A stretch of 64,000 nucleotides of DNA from Rhabdaerophilum sp. SD176 (GCF_030143245.1 NZ_JARJNS010000007.1:124001-188000); one strand, 5' to 3'. Counted from the first letter of the stretch, positions 27,343-36,513 are shown. The notes: generated by a model not told the origin, from the sequence alone. Numbers and translations: made by a program.

Positions 27343-29836
27343 TCTGCAACCCCGCCTTTTTTCGACGACCGGAGGGCGAGGCCACTTCGCTGGAAGCCTC
27401 GGCCGCAACGGGCTCTACGGGATGCCCGGCGACTGGAACAGTATTGGCCGAAGCGAGGGGATCCTCAAGCACATTGCCCGTCAGCGGCGGCAGATCGAGA
27501 ACCTCGCGGAAACGCTGCAGCATCGACAGCGTGCGCGGGCTCATTTCCTCGATCGGCCCCGGCACGAATTGCACCACCTGAAGCGCCAGTTCCCGATCTT
27601 GCGGATCGCGAAGGAGAAGCGGAAGCGTCTCGATCGCACGATCCGGCTCGTAGCTCGCGATCAGGGTCTGCTGATGGATGATCATCGCGCGGCGTTCCGC
27701 GCCAAGCGAGCGGAAGGGCTCGTCCTGCGTCAGGACCTGCGATGAACGCTCAAGGCGGTCCCGCCGGACCTGCCCCCGGTTTTCAGCCAGAAGGACCAGC
27801 ATCCGGATCACGGCCTCCGCAAAGCCGCCCTGTTCCATGGCATGGATGGCCTGCGCGACCTCGGGGAGACCGCGCAATTCGCCCTGGCTCTTCAGGGTGC
27901 GGCGCGCTTCATGGGAACGGCCGAAGACCCGCGCCCAGGGCGTGCTCCACAGGGCGTGGAAAGCCAGTTCGACGCTCATGTCGCGCAGGTCGCGCCAGAG
28001 GTCGATGGCCTGTTCCGTGGATTGAACCCACAAGGCCTCGGCGGCGAGAAAGGGATTGTCCGGATGGGCCGGCATGCGCTTCTCTCGGATCGTTCCCGCC
28101 AGTTGCTCAACTTGCTTCATCATGGGGTTCTGCGACGACATCATGGCCCGGCTCAGGCGCTGCGGGTGCAAGGCCCGAGACAATTCCGCGGATGTCTCTG
28201 TCACAAGGGACCGGACCGCCGGTCGGACGACAGCGTCGTAGACCTGCGCCTGGACTTCGGCAGCGCGTGCAACAGCAGCAAAAGGTCGCTCGTCGAAGAA
28301 ACCATCGTCAAGCGCGCGGATATCATCGAATGTCCGCTCCGAGAAACTGACGATGAAATGCTTGCGTCCGTCCCGCTCTACGACATCGTCAATGGACATT
28401 TCGTAGAGGCCCGGCGCCAGCGCCTCGATGGTCTTCAGTGTCGAGGCGACCTCGGTATGCTCCTTTTTTGCAATCTGCGAGGAGACGAAGATACCGAGAT
28501 GGCCGACCTGATCATGCACCATGTAAATGATGCGCTGGCCGCGGATCCGGATCTCTGCCACATCGGCATAGGTCTCGACGATCCAGTTGAGGGCCTGTTG
28601 CGGTGGCGTGATGTTGTCGCCATGGCTGGCGAACACGATGATCGGCGCACGGATCGCTTTCAGATCGACAGGCCGCCCGGGTTCGAGCCGGGCCTCGTTC
28701 TTGACGAGCCGGTTGCCGACGAAGAGCTGTTCCACAATCCAGCGGATTTCCGGCTCGTTGAGCAGGAAGAAGCCCCCCCACCAGCGTTCGAACTCGATGA
28801 AGCCCTCATCCCCCTTGTCGATATCCCGGAAAAGATCTGTGTATTTCCGGAACAGGGTCCTGCCGGGATTCAGCATCTCGAAATTCTGGATGAGATGGGC
28901 CCCGTCGAAGATCCCCCCGCCCAGGTCGGAGAGGAACATCGGGATCCAGGTCCCCCCCACGACGCCCGCATTGTAACGCATCGGGTTTTCCCCGATCCGG
29001 CCGGACCACGGGGCTACCGGTGCTCCATTGATGATGATGGGGCCTGTCAGGTCCGGGTTCGCCGCCGCGAGAAGCAATGTGGCCCAGCCGCCCTGGCAAT
29101 TCCCGGCAACAATCGGCCGCGGCGAATTCGGGTGGCGGCGCATCACCTCCCGAACGAAGGCGGCCTCCGAGCGCGTCACATAGGAAAGATACTGCCCCGG
29201 TTCCGGCTCGCGGCGGAAAGCAACAAAATAGACCGGGTGCCCGTCACGAAGCGCGACACCCACCTGGCTGTCTGCCTTGAAGCCGCCGATTCCAGGGCCG
29301 TGCCCGGCGCGCGGATCGATGATGATATAGGGCCGCTTCATTTCGATAACGGTGACGCCTTCCGGCGGCAGGATCTTCAGAAGCATGTAATTCGATGGAT
29401 ACGGGAGATCCTTTCCATCCATGACAATCTCGTACCCGTAAATCAGCACGGGCGGGCATCCCGCTTCCTCATGTTCGAGAAAGACATTGCCACGCTTCCG
29501 CAGCGTGTCGGCCGTCAGGATGGCGCGCTCGCCGACATCCCGCAGATATGAAACCCACGCCTGCCCGAGCTGGCCTGCGCCCTGGGCGAAGCGGATCTCG
29601 CCGAGCAACCGCTCGGCATCGGCGATCGTCTCGTGCATGCGGCGCGTATGGACATCGTTGATCCGCTTTCCATGGCGTGAACTGGCCGTGGTCAGGATGT
29701 TGAATGTCGCGCTGCTGGCCTCGATCTCGGCGGTGGCATCCTGCATCAGCCGGCGGGTCGCGGCGATGAGGTCACCTTCCGGTCGCGGGATTGCAGGCTG
29801 ACGGCGCGGATCCATGAAATCGAAGATGCTTGCCAT
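27329..29836 (-). CDS. DUF3141 protein, PHA-synthase-like alpha/beta fold with Cys nucleophile
   Basis: An 835-residue protein. The N-terminal helical part (1-110) recalls PhaC/phasin-like regions. The hydrolase core has AGNCQGG with Cys247 in place of the usual Ser, [12 protein letters not shown] (Asp407) and HDQVGHLG (His446): the Cys-Asp-His triad of polyhydroxyalkanoate synthases. The 300-residue C-terminal part is helical, with [18 protein letters not shown], and ends in a charged tail. DUF3141 genes are known to sit beside pta, ackA and fabI as here. Polymer synthesis, depolymerisation or acyl transfer are all possible; no member's reaction is known to me. Confidence 0.85.
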   Translation of the reverse strand: MASIFDFMDPRRQPAIPRPEGDLIAATRRLMQDATAEIEASSATFNILTTASSRHGKRINDVHTRRMHETIADAERLLGEIRFAQGAGQLGQAWVSYLRDVGERAILTADTLRKRGNVFLEHEEAGCPPVLIYGYEIVMDGKDLPYPSNYMLLKILPPEGVTVIEMKRPYIIIDPRAGHGPGIGGFKADSQVGVALRDGHPVYFVAFRREPEPGQYLSYVTRSEAAFVREVMRRHPNSPRPIVAGNCQGGWATLLLAAANPDLTGPIIINGAPVAPWSGRIGENPMRYNAGVVGGTWIPMFLSDLGGGIFDGAHLIQNFEMLNPGRTLFRKYTDLFRDIDKGDEGFIEFERWWGGFFLLNEPEIRWIVEQLFVGNRLVKNEARLEPGRPVDLKAIRAPIIVFASHGDNITPPQQALNWIVETYADVAEIRIRGQRIIYMVHDQVGHLGIFVSSQIAKKEHTEVASTLKTIEALAPGLYEMSIDDVVERDGRKHFIVSFSERTFDDIRALDDGFFDERPFAAVARAAEVQAQVYDAVVRPAVRSLVTETSAELSRALHPQRLSRAMMSSQNPMMKQVEQLAGTIREKRMPAHPDNPFLAAEALWVQSTEQAIDLWRDLRDMSVELAFHALWSTPWARVFGRSHEARRTLKSQGELRGLPEVAQAIHAMEQGGFAEAVIRMLVLLAENRGQVRRDRLERSSQVLTQDEPFRSLGAERRAMIIHQQTLIASYEPDRAIETLPLLLRDPQDRELALQVVQFVPGPIEEMSPRTLSMLQRFREVLDLPPLTGNVLEDPLASANTVPVAGHPVEPVAAEASSEVASPSGRRKKAGLQNATE

Positions 29837-29845
29837 GGTTCATTC

Positions 29846-30616
29846 TCACGCTGTGATGGAGTAGCCGCCATCGATGTCATGGATGCCGCCCGTGAGATTG
29901 CGGGCGGCAGGTGAAGCGAGGAACGCCGCCATGGCCCCGACATCGTCGATCGTCGCCAGCTGGCGGGTCGGGGCACGGCGTGCCGCTTCGGCGAGCAACT
30001 CGTCGAAGTGATCGATGCCGCTGGCTGCCCGTGTGGAGAGCGGCCCGGGCGAGAGGGCGTGAACGCGGATCCCGCCGGTGCCGAGTTCGGCTGCGGCATA
30101 CCGGACGGCGCTCTCCAGCGCAGCCTTGACAGGGCCCATCAGATTATAATGCCGGACAACCCGCGATGACCCGAAGAAGGACACCGACAGGCAAGTCCCG
30201 CCTTCCTTCATCAACGGTTCGGCCATCCGGATCATGCGGAGGAAGGAATGGACAGAGACATCCATGGCCTTGGCAAAGCCTTCGGCCGAGCAATCGATCA
30301 CCCGCCCGTGCAGGTCATCCCGGGGTGCAAAGGCAATTGAATGCACAAGGGTATCCAGCCGCCCCCATCGCCCGGCAATCTCGTCGAAGATGGCTTCGGT
30401 CTGGCCTGGCTTTGTCACATCGAGCGGACCGACAATCTCGGCGCCGATTTCCTCAGCCAAGGGCCGGACATGGGGCTCGGCCTTGTCGTTGAGCCAGGTG
30501 ACGGCGAGGTCACTGCCCTGCGCCTTCAGCGCCCGGGCGCACCCCCAGGCAATCGAATGCTCGTTCGCAATGCCAACCACGAGAGCCTTCTGGCCGGCAC
30601 ATGAAAAGAGGTCCAT
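29846..30616 (-). CDS. FabI-like enoyl-acyl carrier protein reductase (SDR)
   Basis: A 256-residue SDR of the FabI type. The cofactor region is VVGIANEHSIAWGCA; the catalytic pair is in RHYNLMGPVK (Tyr157, Lys164, equal to E. coli Tyr156 and Lys163). The residue matching E. coli Tyr146 is Phe147 (VSFFGSS). The C-terminus has AGAMAAFLASPA-like DDVGAMAAFLASPAARNLTG. FabI reduces enoyl-ACP to acyl-ACP. Its position at the head of the DUF3141-pta-ackA operon suggests an enoyl-CoA or specialised reductase here. The ATG at 30616 is preferred over one at 30673 because it fits the family N-terminus. Confidence 0.84.
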   Translation of the reverse strand: MDLFSCAGQKALVVGIANEHSIAWGCARALKAQGSDLAVTWLNDKAEPHVRPLAEEIGAEIVGPLDVTKPGQTEAIFDEIAGRWGRLDTLVHSIAFAPRDDLHGRVIDCSAEGFAKAMDVSVHSFLRMIRMAEPLMKEGGTCLSVSFFGSSRVVRHYNLMGPVKAALESAVRYAAAELGTGGIRVHALSPGPLSTRAASGIDHFDELLAEAARRAPTRQLATIDDVGAMAAFLASPAARNLTGGIHDIDGGYSITA

Positions 30617-30792
30617 GAACTGATCTCGACATTTTATGTGGTCAGCATCATGGCTAGTGCCAATGCAAAACATTTTGATGTCATTGGGATCTGGTAGTTA
30701 AACCTGCCGCCGCCCATTGCTCCCATTATCCCGGCCGCACTCCCGGTCGAAAATTTTCAGGAAAATTCGGAACAAAACCTGGGTATTTATAT

Positions 30793-30815
30793 AGTCGGCA
30801 ATACTATTGCCAACT
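30793..30815. promoter_or_regulatory. 23-bp interrupted palindrome between fabI and pstS (candidate operator)
   Basis: The core GGCAATA-C-TATTGCC (30797-30811) is a perfect 7+1+7 palindrome, extended by AGT on the left and ACT on the right after one mismatch. It lies in the AT-rich divergent region, 180 bases from the fabI start and 95 from pstS. Size and symmetry suit a dimeric repressor or activator. No regulator gene is adjacent, so the binding protein is unknown. Confidence 0.55.
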
Positions 30816-30908
30816 TGCATCCTGTCATTTTAATGCAATCCGCAACGAATACCTGTTGGAAAGAGACAGTTGTCCTTCGGGAAATTGTCATCAACGGGGG
30901 ATTTTTCC

Positions 30909-31964
30909 ATGAGCAACGCAATTCGGCGCTCGTTTCGAGCGGCGGCAACGCTTGTCCTGGCCCTCGGCGCAAGCCATGTCGTCGCGGAACCGATCCGGGG
31001 CGCCGGCTCTACCTTTGCCGCACCGGTCATCGCGAAATGGTCAAAGACCTACACCGATATACGGACCGATGGCGGCGACTTCACCTCACCGGACTGGCGG
31101 GTCGATTTTGAGCCGGTTGGTTCGCTGGCAGGCATCATGCGGCTGCGGCAACCGGAACTCGATTTTGCGGCAACCGATGCACCTCTTGCCGCCTCGGAGG
31201 TTTCGAAATCAAACCTCTTGCAGTTTCCCGTGGTCATTGGCGGCGTCGCCATTGCAACAAACATTCCCGGCATTGCCGATGGTCAGTTGAGGCTCAATGG
31301 CAGCATCCTGGCCGACATTTATCTCGGCAAGATCCAGAATTGGTCCGATTTGGCGCTGCGGGAACTCAATCCCGGGCTGCAGCTCCCGGATCTTCCGATC
31401 CGGGTGTTCCACCGCAAGGACGGCTCGGGGACAACCTACACCTTCACGGATTATCTCTCGGCCGTCAGCCCGGAATGGAAATCGAAATATGGCGCCGACA
31501 CGCTGATTGCGTGGCCGCTGGGGACCAGCGCCGTGGGAACAGGCGGAGTGATCCGCGCTGCCCGGGAACAGCAGGGATCGATCGCCTATCTGGAATTCGG
31601 GCAGGCCTCACGCGCGAAGCTCCCCGTTGCCCGCCTGGGCAACAAGGCGGGAGAGTTCGTTCAACCCGATCCGGAGAGTCTCATTGCGGCCGTCACAGCC
31701 GAGGCCTGGAGGCCAGAGGACCACTTCTTTCGTAGCCTCGTGGACCAGTCCGGCCCGCGGGCCTATCCGATCGCTGCGGCCACCTATGTCCTGATCCCCC
31801 GCGATCGCGGCGAGGCGCGGATCCAGCGCGTCATTGATCTCTTCATCCTCGCGCTCGAAGGCGGGCAGCGGGATGCAGCGGGTCTGGGGCTCGTGCCGTT
31901 GCCGGACGTCCTCGTGAACACCGTCAGACTTTACTGGGCCAACGCTCGAAAGGCCGGCGGCTGA
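30909..31964 (+). CDS. pstS: PstS-like phosphate ABC transporter substrate-binding protein
   Basis: A 351-residue periplasmic protein. The signal peptide covers about residues 1-26 (cleavage near VVAEP), and the mature part begins IRGAGSTFAAPVIAKW. Phosphate-site motifs are the GAGSTF loop, ATDAPL and KDGSGTTYTFTDYLS, which sit as in E. coli PstS. It lacks the neighbouring pstCAB; a Na/Pi cotransporter gene follows 58 bp downstream instead. GGGGGA precedes the ATG at 30909, while an upstream ATG at 30870 gives a poor signal peptide. One CTGTCAT half-site at 30822 is not enough to claim a PHO box. Confidence 0.9.
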   Translation: MSNAIRRSFRAAATLVLALGASHVVAEPIRGAGSTFAAPVIAKWSKTYTDIRTDGGDFTSPDWRVDFEPVGSLAGIMRLRQPELDFAATDAPLAASEVSKSNLLQFPVVIGGVAIATNIPGIADGQLRLNGSILADIYLGKIQNWSDLALRELNPGLQLPDLPIRVFHRKDGSGTTYTFTDYLSAVSPEWKSKYGADTLIAWPLGTSAVGTGGVIRAAREQQGSIAYLEFGQASRAKLPVARLGNKAGEFVQPDPESLIAAVTAEAWRPEDHFFRSLVDQSGPRAYPIAAATYVLIPRDRGEARIQRVIDLFILALEGGQRDAAGLGLVPLPDVLVNTVRLYWANARKAGG

Positions 31965-32022
31965 GCCTCCGTTCGACAGCGCGTCTTCAGCCGCAGCCAT
32001 ATCCAGAACCGAAGGGTGAGTC

Positions 32023-33753
32023 ATGAACATCGACATTTTCAGGGACATCCTCGTTCCCGTCATTGGCGGGTTGGGGATCTTTATGCTGGGCCTCGAATTC
32101 ATGTCGAACGGGATCCAGGCCCTTTCGGTCAACAAGATGCGGGCATTCCTCGCCAAGGCCGCCGGCACGCCGATCAAGGGCGTCCTTGCCGGGACGCTGA
32201 TCACCGGGGTCATCCAGTCTTCCACCGCAATGACGGTGATGACGGTCGGGCTCGTCAATGCAGGCGTCGTTGCCCTGCGCCCGGCAATTTCGGTCATCAT
32301 GGGGGCGAATATCGGAACCACCCTGGGCAACGGGCTGATTGCCCTTCCCCTCGGTCCGCTGGGCTTGATCTTCTCCGGAATTTTTGCGCTCGTCTATGTC
32401 TTCGCCAAAAGCGAGAAAGTCAGGAATATCGCCCTCGCTTGCATGGGCTTTGCCCTGATCTTCTACGGTCTCAACCTGATGACAGGCGGCCTGCGCCCCT
32501 TGCGCAACATGCCCGAAGTCATGGAGCTCATGCGTTCGCTCCGGGCTGACAATTTCGGCGCGCTGCTCGCCTGCGTCGGCATTGCCGCCCTGATCACGGC
32601 CTTGATTCACTCGTCCTCGGCAACCATCGGCATTGTGATGGGTCTGGGCGCTGCGGGGATCCTGGACTGGAAGACCGCGGTCGCCTTCTCGCTCGGGGCC
32701 GATCTCGGCACGACCATTACGTCTTGGATGGCGTCATGGAACCTTTCGAAGAACGCAAAGCGCGCCGCCTACGCCCATATCTCGTTCAATGTCATCGGGG
32801 TCTGTGTCACGATCCCGCTGTTTTTCCTGTCTATGGATGTCCTGAGCTATGTCATGACCAATTGGTTCGCGGGTGATCCTGGCAAGCCCGTGCTTGTGAA
32901 CGGCAAGGAGACATTCCCGCTCGTTCCGGTGGCGGTCGGGCTCTATTCGACCTTCTTCAACATCTTCAACACGGCGCTGCTTTTCCCCTTTGTCGGCGTC
33001 TTCGAGAAGGTGCTGGCCCGCATCGGTCATGCCGATTCCGACGATGTCGAGGACTATTCGGCACCCCGATTCCTTGACAAGGCGATCGCCGACGATTTCG
33101 CCAAGGCCGTCCCGGCAATCCAGCAGGAAACCCAGCGCCACCTCGCTGCCGGCGCGCTGTTCCTCGACATTGCCCGCGGCAGCAAGAAGGCACCCGCCGA
33201 TCCCGGTGAACATTACGCAGCCACGGATGTCCTCAGCCGGGACATCCGCGCCTACACCGCCAACCTCATGGCGCGCGATCTGCCCTATGAGCAGCTCGAT
33301 CTCGTCGCGAGCCTGATCGAGGAAGAGGATTTCACCAATGCCCTGGCGGAATCGCTCCATCAGGTTGCGCGGCGCGTGAAACGCGAGCAATTCGGTGCGG
33401 AAGCGACGGCGATCGTCTCGGCGGCGCTCGACAAGCTGGAATATGCGCTGCGAGACATCCTGCCCGACTACGGGGTCAAGGCGCCCAACATGCCCGCAAT
33501 GCATGCAACGCATCCCGATGTCGAGGTTTTGCGGGCGCGAGCCCTGGCGCTCGGTCCCAATGCCGGCGCGCGGGAGCGCGGCGCGATCCTTGCCCTGCTC
33601 GGATCGGTCGAGCGGGCGGAGTTGCTCATCCGGCGGATTGATGCCGAACGGAAATCCGTCAACCGTGCCAACATTCTGGCCAAGGCGCGCAATGCTGCAA
33701 CGCCGGGGCGGCCCGAACCGACGGGTGGCATGGCGCCGCTCCCGGCTGAATGA
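32023..33753 (+). CDS. Na/Pi cotransporter family protein with C-terminal PhoU-like domain
   Basis: A 576-residue protein. Two inverted QSS repeats mark the NptA/PNaS transporter core: TGVIQSSTAMTVMTVGLVNA and ALIHSSSATIGIVMGLGAAG, with eight or so membrane helices up to about residue 330. A soluble helical PhoU-like domain follows (about 345-560), with alternating helices such as HLAAGALFLDIARGSKKAP. Such proteins move phosphate with sodium. Located right after pstS with GAAGGGTGAG as ribosome site, and ended by a strong terminator at 33785. Confidence 0.9.
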   Translation: MNIDIFRDILVPVIGGLGIFMLGLEFMSNGIQALSVNKMRAFLAKAAGTPIKGVLAGTLITGVIQSSTAMTVMTVGLVNAGVVALRPAISVIMGANIGTTLGNGLIALPLGPLGLIFSGIFALVYVFAKSEKVRNIALACMGFALIFYGLNLMTGGLRPLRNMPEVMELMRSLRADNFGALLACVGIAALITALIHSSSATIGIVMGLGAAGILDWKTAVAFSLGADLGTTITSWMASWNLSKNAKRAAYAHISFNVIGVCVTIPLFFLSMDVLSYVMTNWFAGDPGKPVLVNGKETFPLVPVAVGLYSTFFNIFNTALLFPFVGVFEKVLARIGHADSDDVEDYSAPRFLDKAIADDFAKAVPAIQQETQRHLAAGALFLDIARGSKKAPADPGEHYAATDVLSRDIRAYTANLMARDLPYEQLDLVASLIEEEDFTNALAESLHQVARRVKREQFGAEATAIVSAALDKLEYALRDILPDYGVKAPNMPAMHATHPDVEVLRARALALGPNAGARERGAILALLGSVERAELLIRRIDAERKSVNRANILAKARNAATPGRPEPTGGMAPLPAE

Positions 33754-33784
33754 TAGACGTTCAGAAGCACCACGCTTGGGGGAA

Positions 33785-33809
33785 GGCCGCGCGGATAGCG
33801 CGGCCTTTT
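33785..33809 (+). terminator. Rho-independent terminator after the Na/Pi cotransporter gene
   Basis: GGCCGCGC at 33785-33792 and GCGCGGCC at 33798-33805 form a perfect 8-bp GC stem with a 5-base loop, followed by TTTT. It lies 32 bp after the stop codon and just before the DUF808 gene. Confidence 0.85.
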
Positions 33810-33846
33810 CAGCGAATGGGGATCATTTGGCGCGAAGGATTTGGCC

Positions 33847-34875
33847 ATGAGCATCGGATTGATCGCACTCCTCGATGACATTGCAGCCATCGCCAAGGTA
33901 GCGGCAGCATCCCTTGACGATGTGGCGACGCAGGCGGCACAGGCTGGCGGAAAGGCCGCAGGCGTGGTGATCGACGATGCCGCGGTGACCCCCGGCTACG
34001 TGACGGGATTCTCGCCGGCGCGGGAACTGCCGATCATCCGGCAGATCGCCGTGGGCTCACTGAAGAACAAACTCATCATTCTCTTGCCCGCCGCCCTGCT
34101 GTTGAGTTCTCTCGCGCCCTGGGCGATCACGCCGCTTCTCATGATCGGCGGAGCCTATCTGTGCTACGAGGGCGCAGAGAAGGTCTTCGGACTCGCCTTT
34201 CCTCACGCAGCACACCACCATGAGTCCGAACTTGCGCCGGTCGACGTCGATCCCGGCACGCTTGAACAGCAGAAAATCGCAGGGGCCATCAAGACCGATT
34301 TCATTCTCTCCGCCGAAATCATGGTCATCACGCTGGGTTCGATACCCGCGAAGGACATCCAAACTCAGGCGGCAGTGCTTGCCATTGTCGGTATCGGTAT
34401 CACCGTGGCGGTCTATGGGGTAGTTGCCCTCATCGTGAAGCTGGATGATATCGGGCTCTTGCTTGCCCGCAGCCCGGCATCCGGAACCCGAGGCGCCGTG
34501 ATGCGCGGCGTCGGTCGCCTGCTGGTCCGAGGGACACCGAAGTTTCTGGTCGGCCTGGGCCTTGCGGGGACCCTGGCCATGCTCTGGGTGGGCGGTGGCA
34601 TCTTCATTCACGGTCTCGAGCAATTTGGTCTGGGCCGGCTTGCCCACTGGCTTCACGATGCGGGCGCGATCGCAGCGGGATGGATTCCCGCACTTCCCGG
34701 GTTCATGGCCTGGCTTGGCGAGGCCGTGTCTGCAGGTGTGTTTGGCCTCGCCCTCGGGCTTGCCTTGATGCCGGTTGCCGCGCGGATCGTATCGCCGCTC
34801 TGGTCTCTCCTGTCGCGCGCTCTGGCAGCCTTGCGGAGCCGTGCCGGCGCGGCGCGCACCAACGGCGGTTCGTGA
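33847..34875 (+). CDS. DUF808 family membrane protein
   Basis: A 342-residue protein starting MSIGLIALLDDIAAIAKVAA, the signature start of DUF808 (YedI-like) proteins. It has about six to seven hydrophobic helices, the conserved LLMIGGAYLCYEGAEKVF, AIKTDFILSAEIMVITLGSI and a Gly-rich AMLWVGGGIFIHGL segment. Function is unknown in the family. GAAGGA precedes the ATG at 33847; a TTG two codons earlier is less likely. It stands alone between two hairpin terminators. Confidence 0.85.
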   Translation: MSIGLIALLDDIAAIAKVAAASLDDVATQAAQAGGKAAGVVIDDAAVTPGYVTGFSPARELPIIRQIAVGSLKNKLIILLPAALLLSSLAPWAITPLLMIGGAYLCYEGAEKVFGLAFPHAAHHHESELAPVDVDPGTLEQQKIAGAIKTDFILSAEIMVITLGSIPAKDIQTQAAVLAIVGIGITVAVYGVVALIVKLDDIGLLLARSPASGTRGAVMRGVGRLLVRGTPKFLVGLGLAGTLAMLWVGGGIFIHGLEQFGLGRLAHWLHDAGAIAAGWIPALPGFMAWLGEAVSAGVFGLALGLALMPVAARIVSPLWSLLSRALAALRSRAGAARTNGGS

Positions 34876-34881
34876 AACAGA

Positions 34882-34911
34882 AGCGCGTCGGCATGAACAT
34901 GCCGACGCGCT
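34882..34911. terminator. Strong hairpin between convergent genes (bidirectional terminator)
   Basis: AGCGCGTCGGCAT at 34882-34894 pairs perfectly over 13 bp with ATGCCGACGCGCT at 34899-34911 across a GAAC tetraloop. It sits seven bases past the DUF808 stop and 40 bases past the amphi-Trp stop. The T run is weak (GATTTG), but the stem is strong for both directions. Confidence 0.75.
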
Positions 34912-34952
34912 GATTTGCAACTGGACGGGAAGTACCTTGGTTCTGAAGCCGG

Positions 34953-35267
34953 TCAGGCCGCGGCTTCCGACTTGTCCGAGGCTTCCGCCTCGTCCTCGTC
35001 ATCAACGCCTTCGGCTTCTTCCTCGTCCTCGTCGCCATCTTCATCATCGGCGTCGGTTTCCCAGGAAAGCTGGAACTCCAGCTCCTCGCGGCCATCTTCG
35101 CGTTCATGCTCGATCGAAAGGATTGCCGATTTCGCGACCGTCACGGTCTCGCCTTCGACATCCACGGAAAAATCACCGCCCTGTTCGAGGGTGTCAGCCA
35201 GCTCACGCAACTTTGCAACAAATTCGGCAACAGGGAGTGTCATTTCAACGTCACGATCATTCGACAT
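34953..35267 (-). CDS. Amphi-Trp domain protein with long acidic tail
   Basis: A 104-residue protein. The first 70 residues match the small amphi-Trp domain: MTLPVAEFVAKLRELADTLE then FSVDVEGETVTV and ELEFQLSWE. The last 35 residues are almost entirely Asp, Glu and Ala, probably disordered. The function of this domain is unknown. GGAGA precedes the ATG. The DNA directly upstream is a 200-bp AT-rich stretch that should contain the promoter. Confidence 0.8.
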   Translation of the reverse strand: MSNDRDVEMTLPVAEFVAKLRELADTLEQGGDFSVDVEGETVTVAKSAILSIEHEREDGREELEFQLSWETDADDEDGDEDEEEAEGVDDEDEAEASDKSEAAA

Positions 35268-35510
35268 ATCGAAATCTCCATTTTATCTACGATTGCAAAG
35301 TTACATAAAAATGTGAATTTGAAGCAAAATTCACGTATCAAAAAAATAACAATAAAATATATTTTGGTTTTAGCGATTGTATATTTTCAAAAATATTTGG
35401 GAATATTATTAGCAAGCAAAGAAAATATGATAGACAAGACAAAAGATTGATACATCTATATTTGTCGATTTATAATTTTTACACCCGCTTCCAAGCGTTC
35501 CGGAAGGCGC
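35268..35510. other. Strongly AT-rich gene-free stretch
   Basis: From about 35270 to 35480 the sequence is mainly A and T, with runs such as AAAAAAATAACAATAAAATA, in contrast to the GC-rich flanks. No reading frame is convincing. It separates the amphi-Trp gene from an IS6-type relic and may be promoter DNA, an H-NS-like target or a trace of inserted foreign DNA. Confidence 0.5.
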
Positions 35511-35644
35511 TGCCAGAGGAGAGGCCGCTCGCCGCTACCCGAGCAGGCGGCCAGCCAGACCGCCTGAGCAACGCGCATGACTTCCGCTATTCCAAGACTT
35601 CGTCCGCGATCATCCGCCTCGCGATGATGACGGTTGCCCGGATA
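35511..35644 (+). mobile_element. Decayed IS6-family element: left end plus transposase N-terminus
   Basis: Positions 35511-35538 match the IS6-type end at 6438-6465 at about three quarters of bases. From 35568 the plus strand encodes LSNAHDFRYSKTSSAIIRLA then MMTVARI, clearly the N-terminus of the transposase at 6411 (MSNARIFRYFKTSPEIIRLA). The start codon is gone (CTG) and similarity ends near 35644. Older than the copy at 6 kb, judging by divergence. Confidence 0.75.
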
Positions 35645-35700
35645 CACGAGGCAAACGTCAGCGCCCGGCCCCTTCCTGTGCGTTGGGAACACGAGGACGT

Positions 35701-36513
35701 TTACGCAGTGATGGCGTGCAACGCCTCGGCAGTCGCCTTGTCCGCCGGAAAGAACACCTCCAGCGCAAGTTCTGAAAGCGTGATGTCCACAGGTGTACCG
35801 AAGACAGTTGTGGTCGACAGGAACGAAAGGATGCCCCGGGCAGTATTCAGACAGAAAGGCACCACGATGTTGGAATGATCCGGGACGGGCACGTTTTTGT
35901 TCGCCTGGCTGGTCGGCAAAGGACAGGATTGCAAGTCCCTCATCAACAACTCGAGCTTCGGATCGGCTGTGATTTCGATCTGATGGCGCAGTCGCGCCAG
36001 CAGATGCATGCGCCATTCGGGAAAATTGACAATATGCGGGGCGAGGCCTCCCGGGGCGAGGCTCAGCCGGAGCACGTTGACAGGCTGCTCGAGGAGACTC
36101 TTGTCGGCGACCATCTCGAGCAACTTCGGAACCGCTGCATTGGCGGCGACGAGTGTCCAGTGCCTGTCGATGGCAATTGCCGGAAACGGCTCGTGAGCCT
36201 TCAGGACGAGATCAATGGCTGACCGCGCCGCCCTGAGCGCTGGATCATCCAGCCTGCGCTCCGGAAAGACCGGTGCATAGCCAGCCGCGAGCAGCATCAG
36301 GTTGCGCTCCCGGAGGGGCACCTTCAGGTGCTCTGCCAGACGCAACACCATCTCGCGGCTCGGTAATGACCTGCCGCTTTCGATAAAGCTCAGATGCTTC
36401 TGGCTGATATTCGCATCGAGTGCGAAGGCCAGCTGGCTGAGCCGGCGGCGCTGGCGCCAATTGCGTATGTGATTGCCAATGGATTGTTCGGCAGCGGCGA
36501 TCGACGCATTCAT
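35701..36513 (-). CDS. XRE-family regulator with MmyB-like ligand domain
   Basis: A 270-residue regulator. The N-terminal helix-turn-helix is IRNWRQRRRLSQLAFALDAN followed by ISQKHLSFIESGRSLPSREM. The rest (about 95-270) is the MmyB-like PAS-type domain with AIAIDRHWTLVAANAAVPKL and ILSFLSTTTVFGTPVDITLS. Such regulators usually control a divergent neighbour. Here that is the small membrane protein at 36624, 110 bp away. The ATG at 36513 fits family starts; a longer frame upstream lacks support. Confidence 0.87.
   Translation of the reverse strand: MNASIAAAEQSIGNHIRNWRQRRRLSQLAFALDANISQKHLSFIESGRSLPSREMVLRLAEHLKVPLRERNLMLLAAGYAPVFPERRLDDPALRAARSAIDLVLKAHEPFPAIAIDRHWTLVAANAAVPKLLEMVADKSLLEQPVNVLRLSLAPGGLAPHIVNFPEWRMHLLARLRHQIEITADPKLELLMRDLQSCPLPTSQANKNVPVPDHSNIVVPFCLNTARGILSFLSTTTVFGTPVDITLSELALEVFFPADKATAEALHAITA

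Noticed and set aside
30822-30843. Possible PHO box before pstS
   Set aside because: Only one CTGTCAT half-site is present; the second half-site is missing at the expected spacing.
35447-35878. Plus-strand frame of 143 codons as a gene
   Set aside because: Its middle is the decayed IS6 transposase fragment and its 3' part is antisense to the XRE regulator gene, so it is not a real gene.
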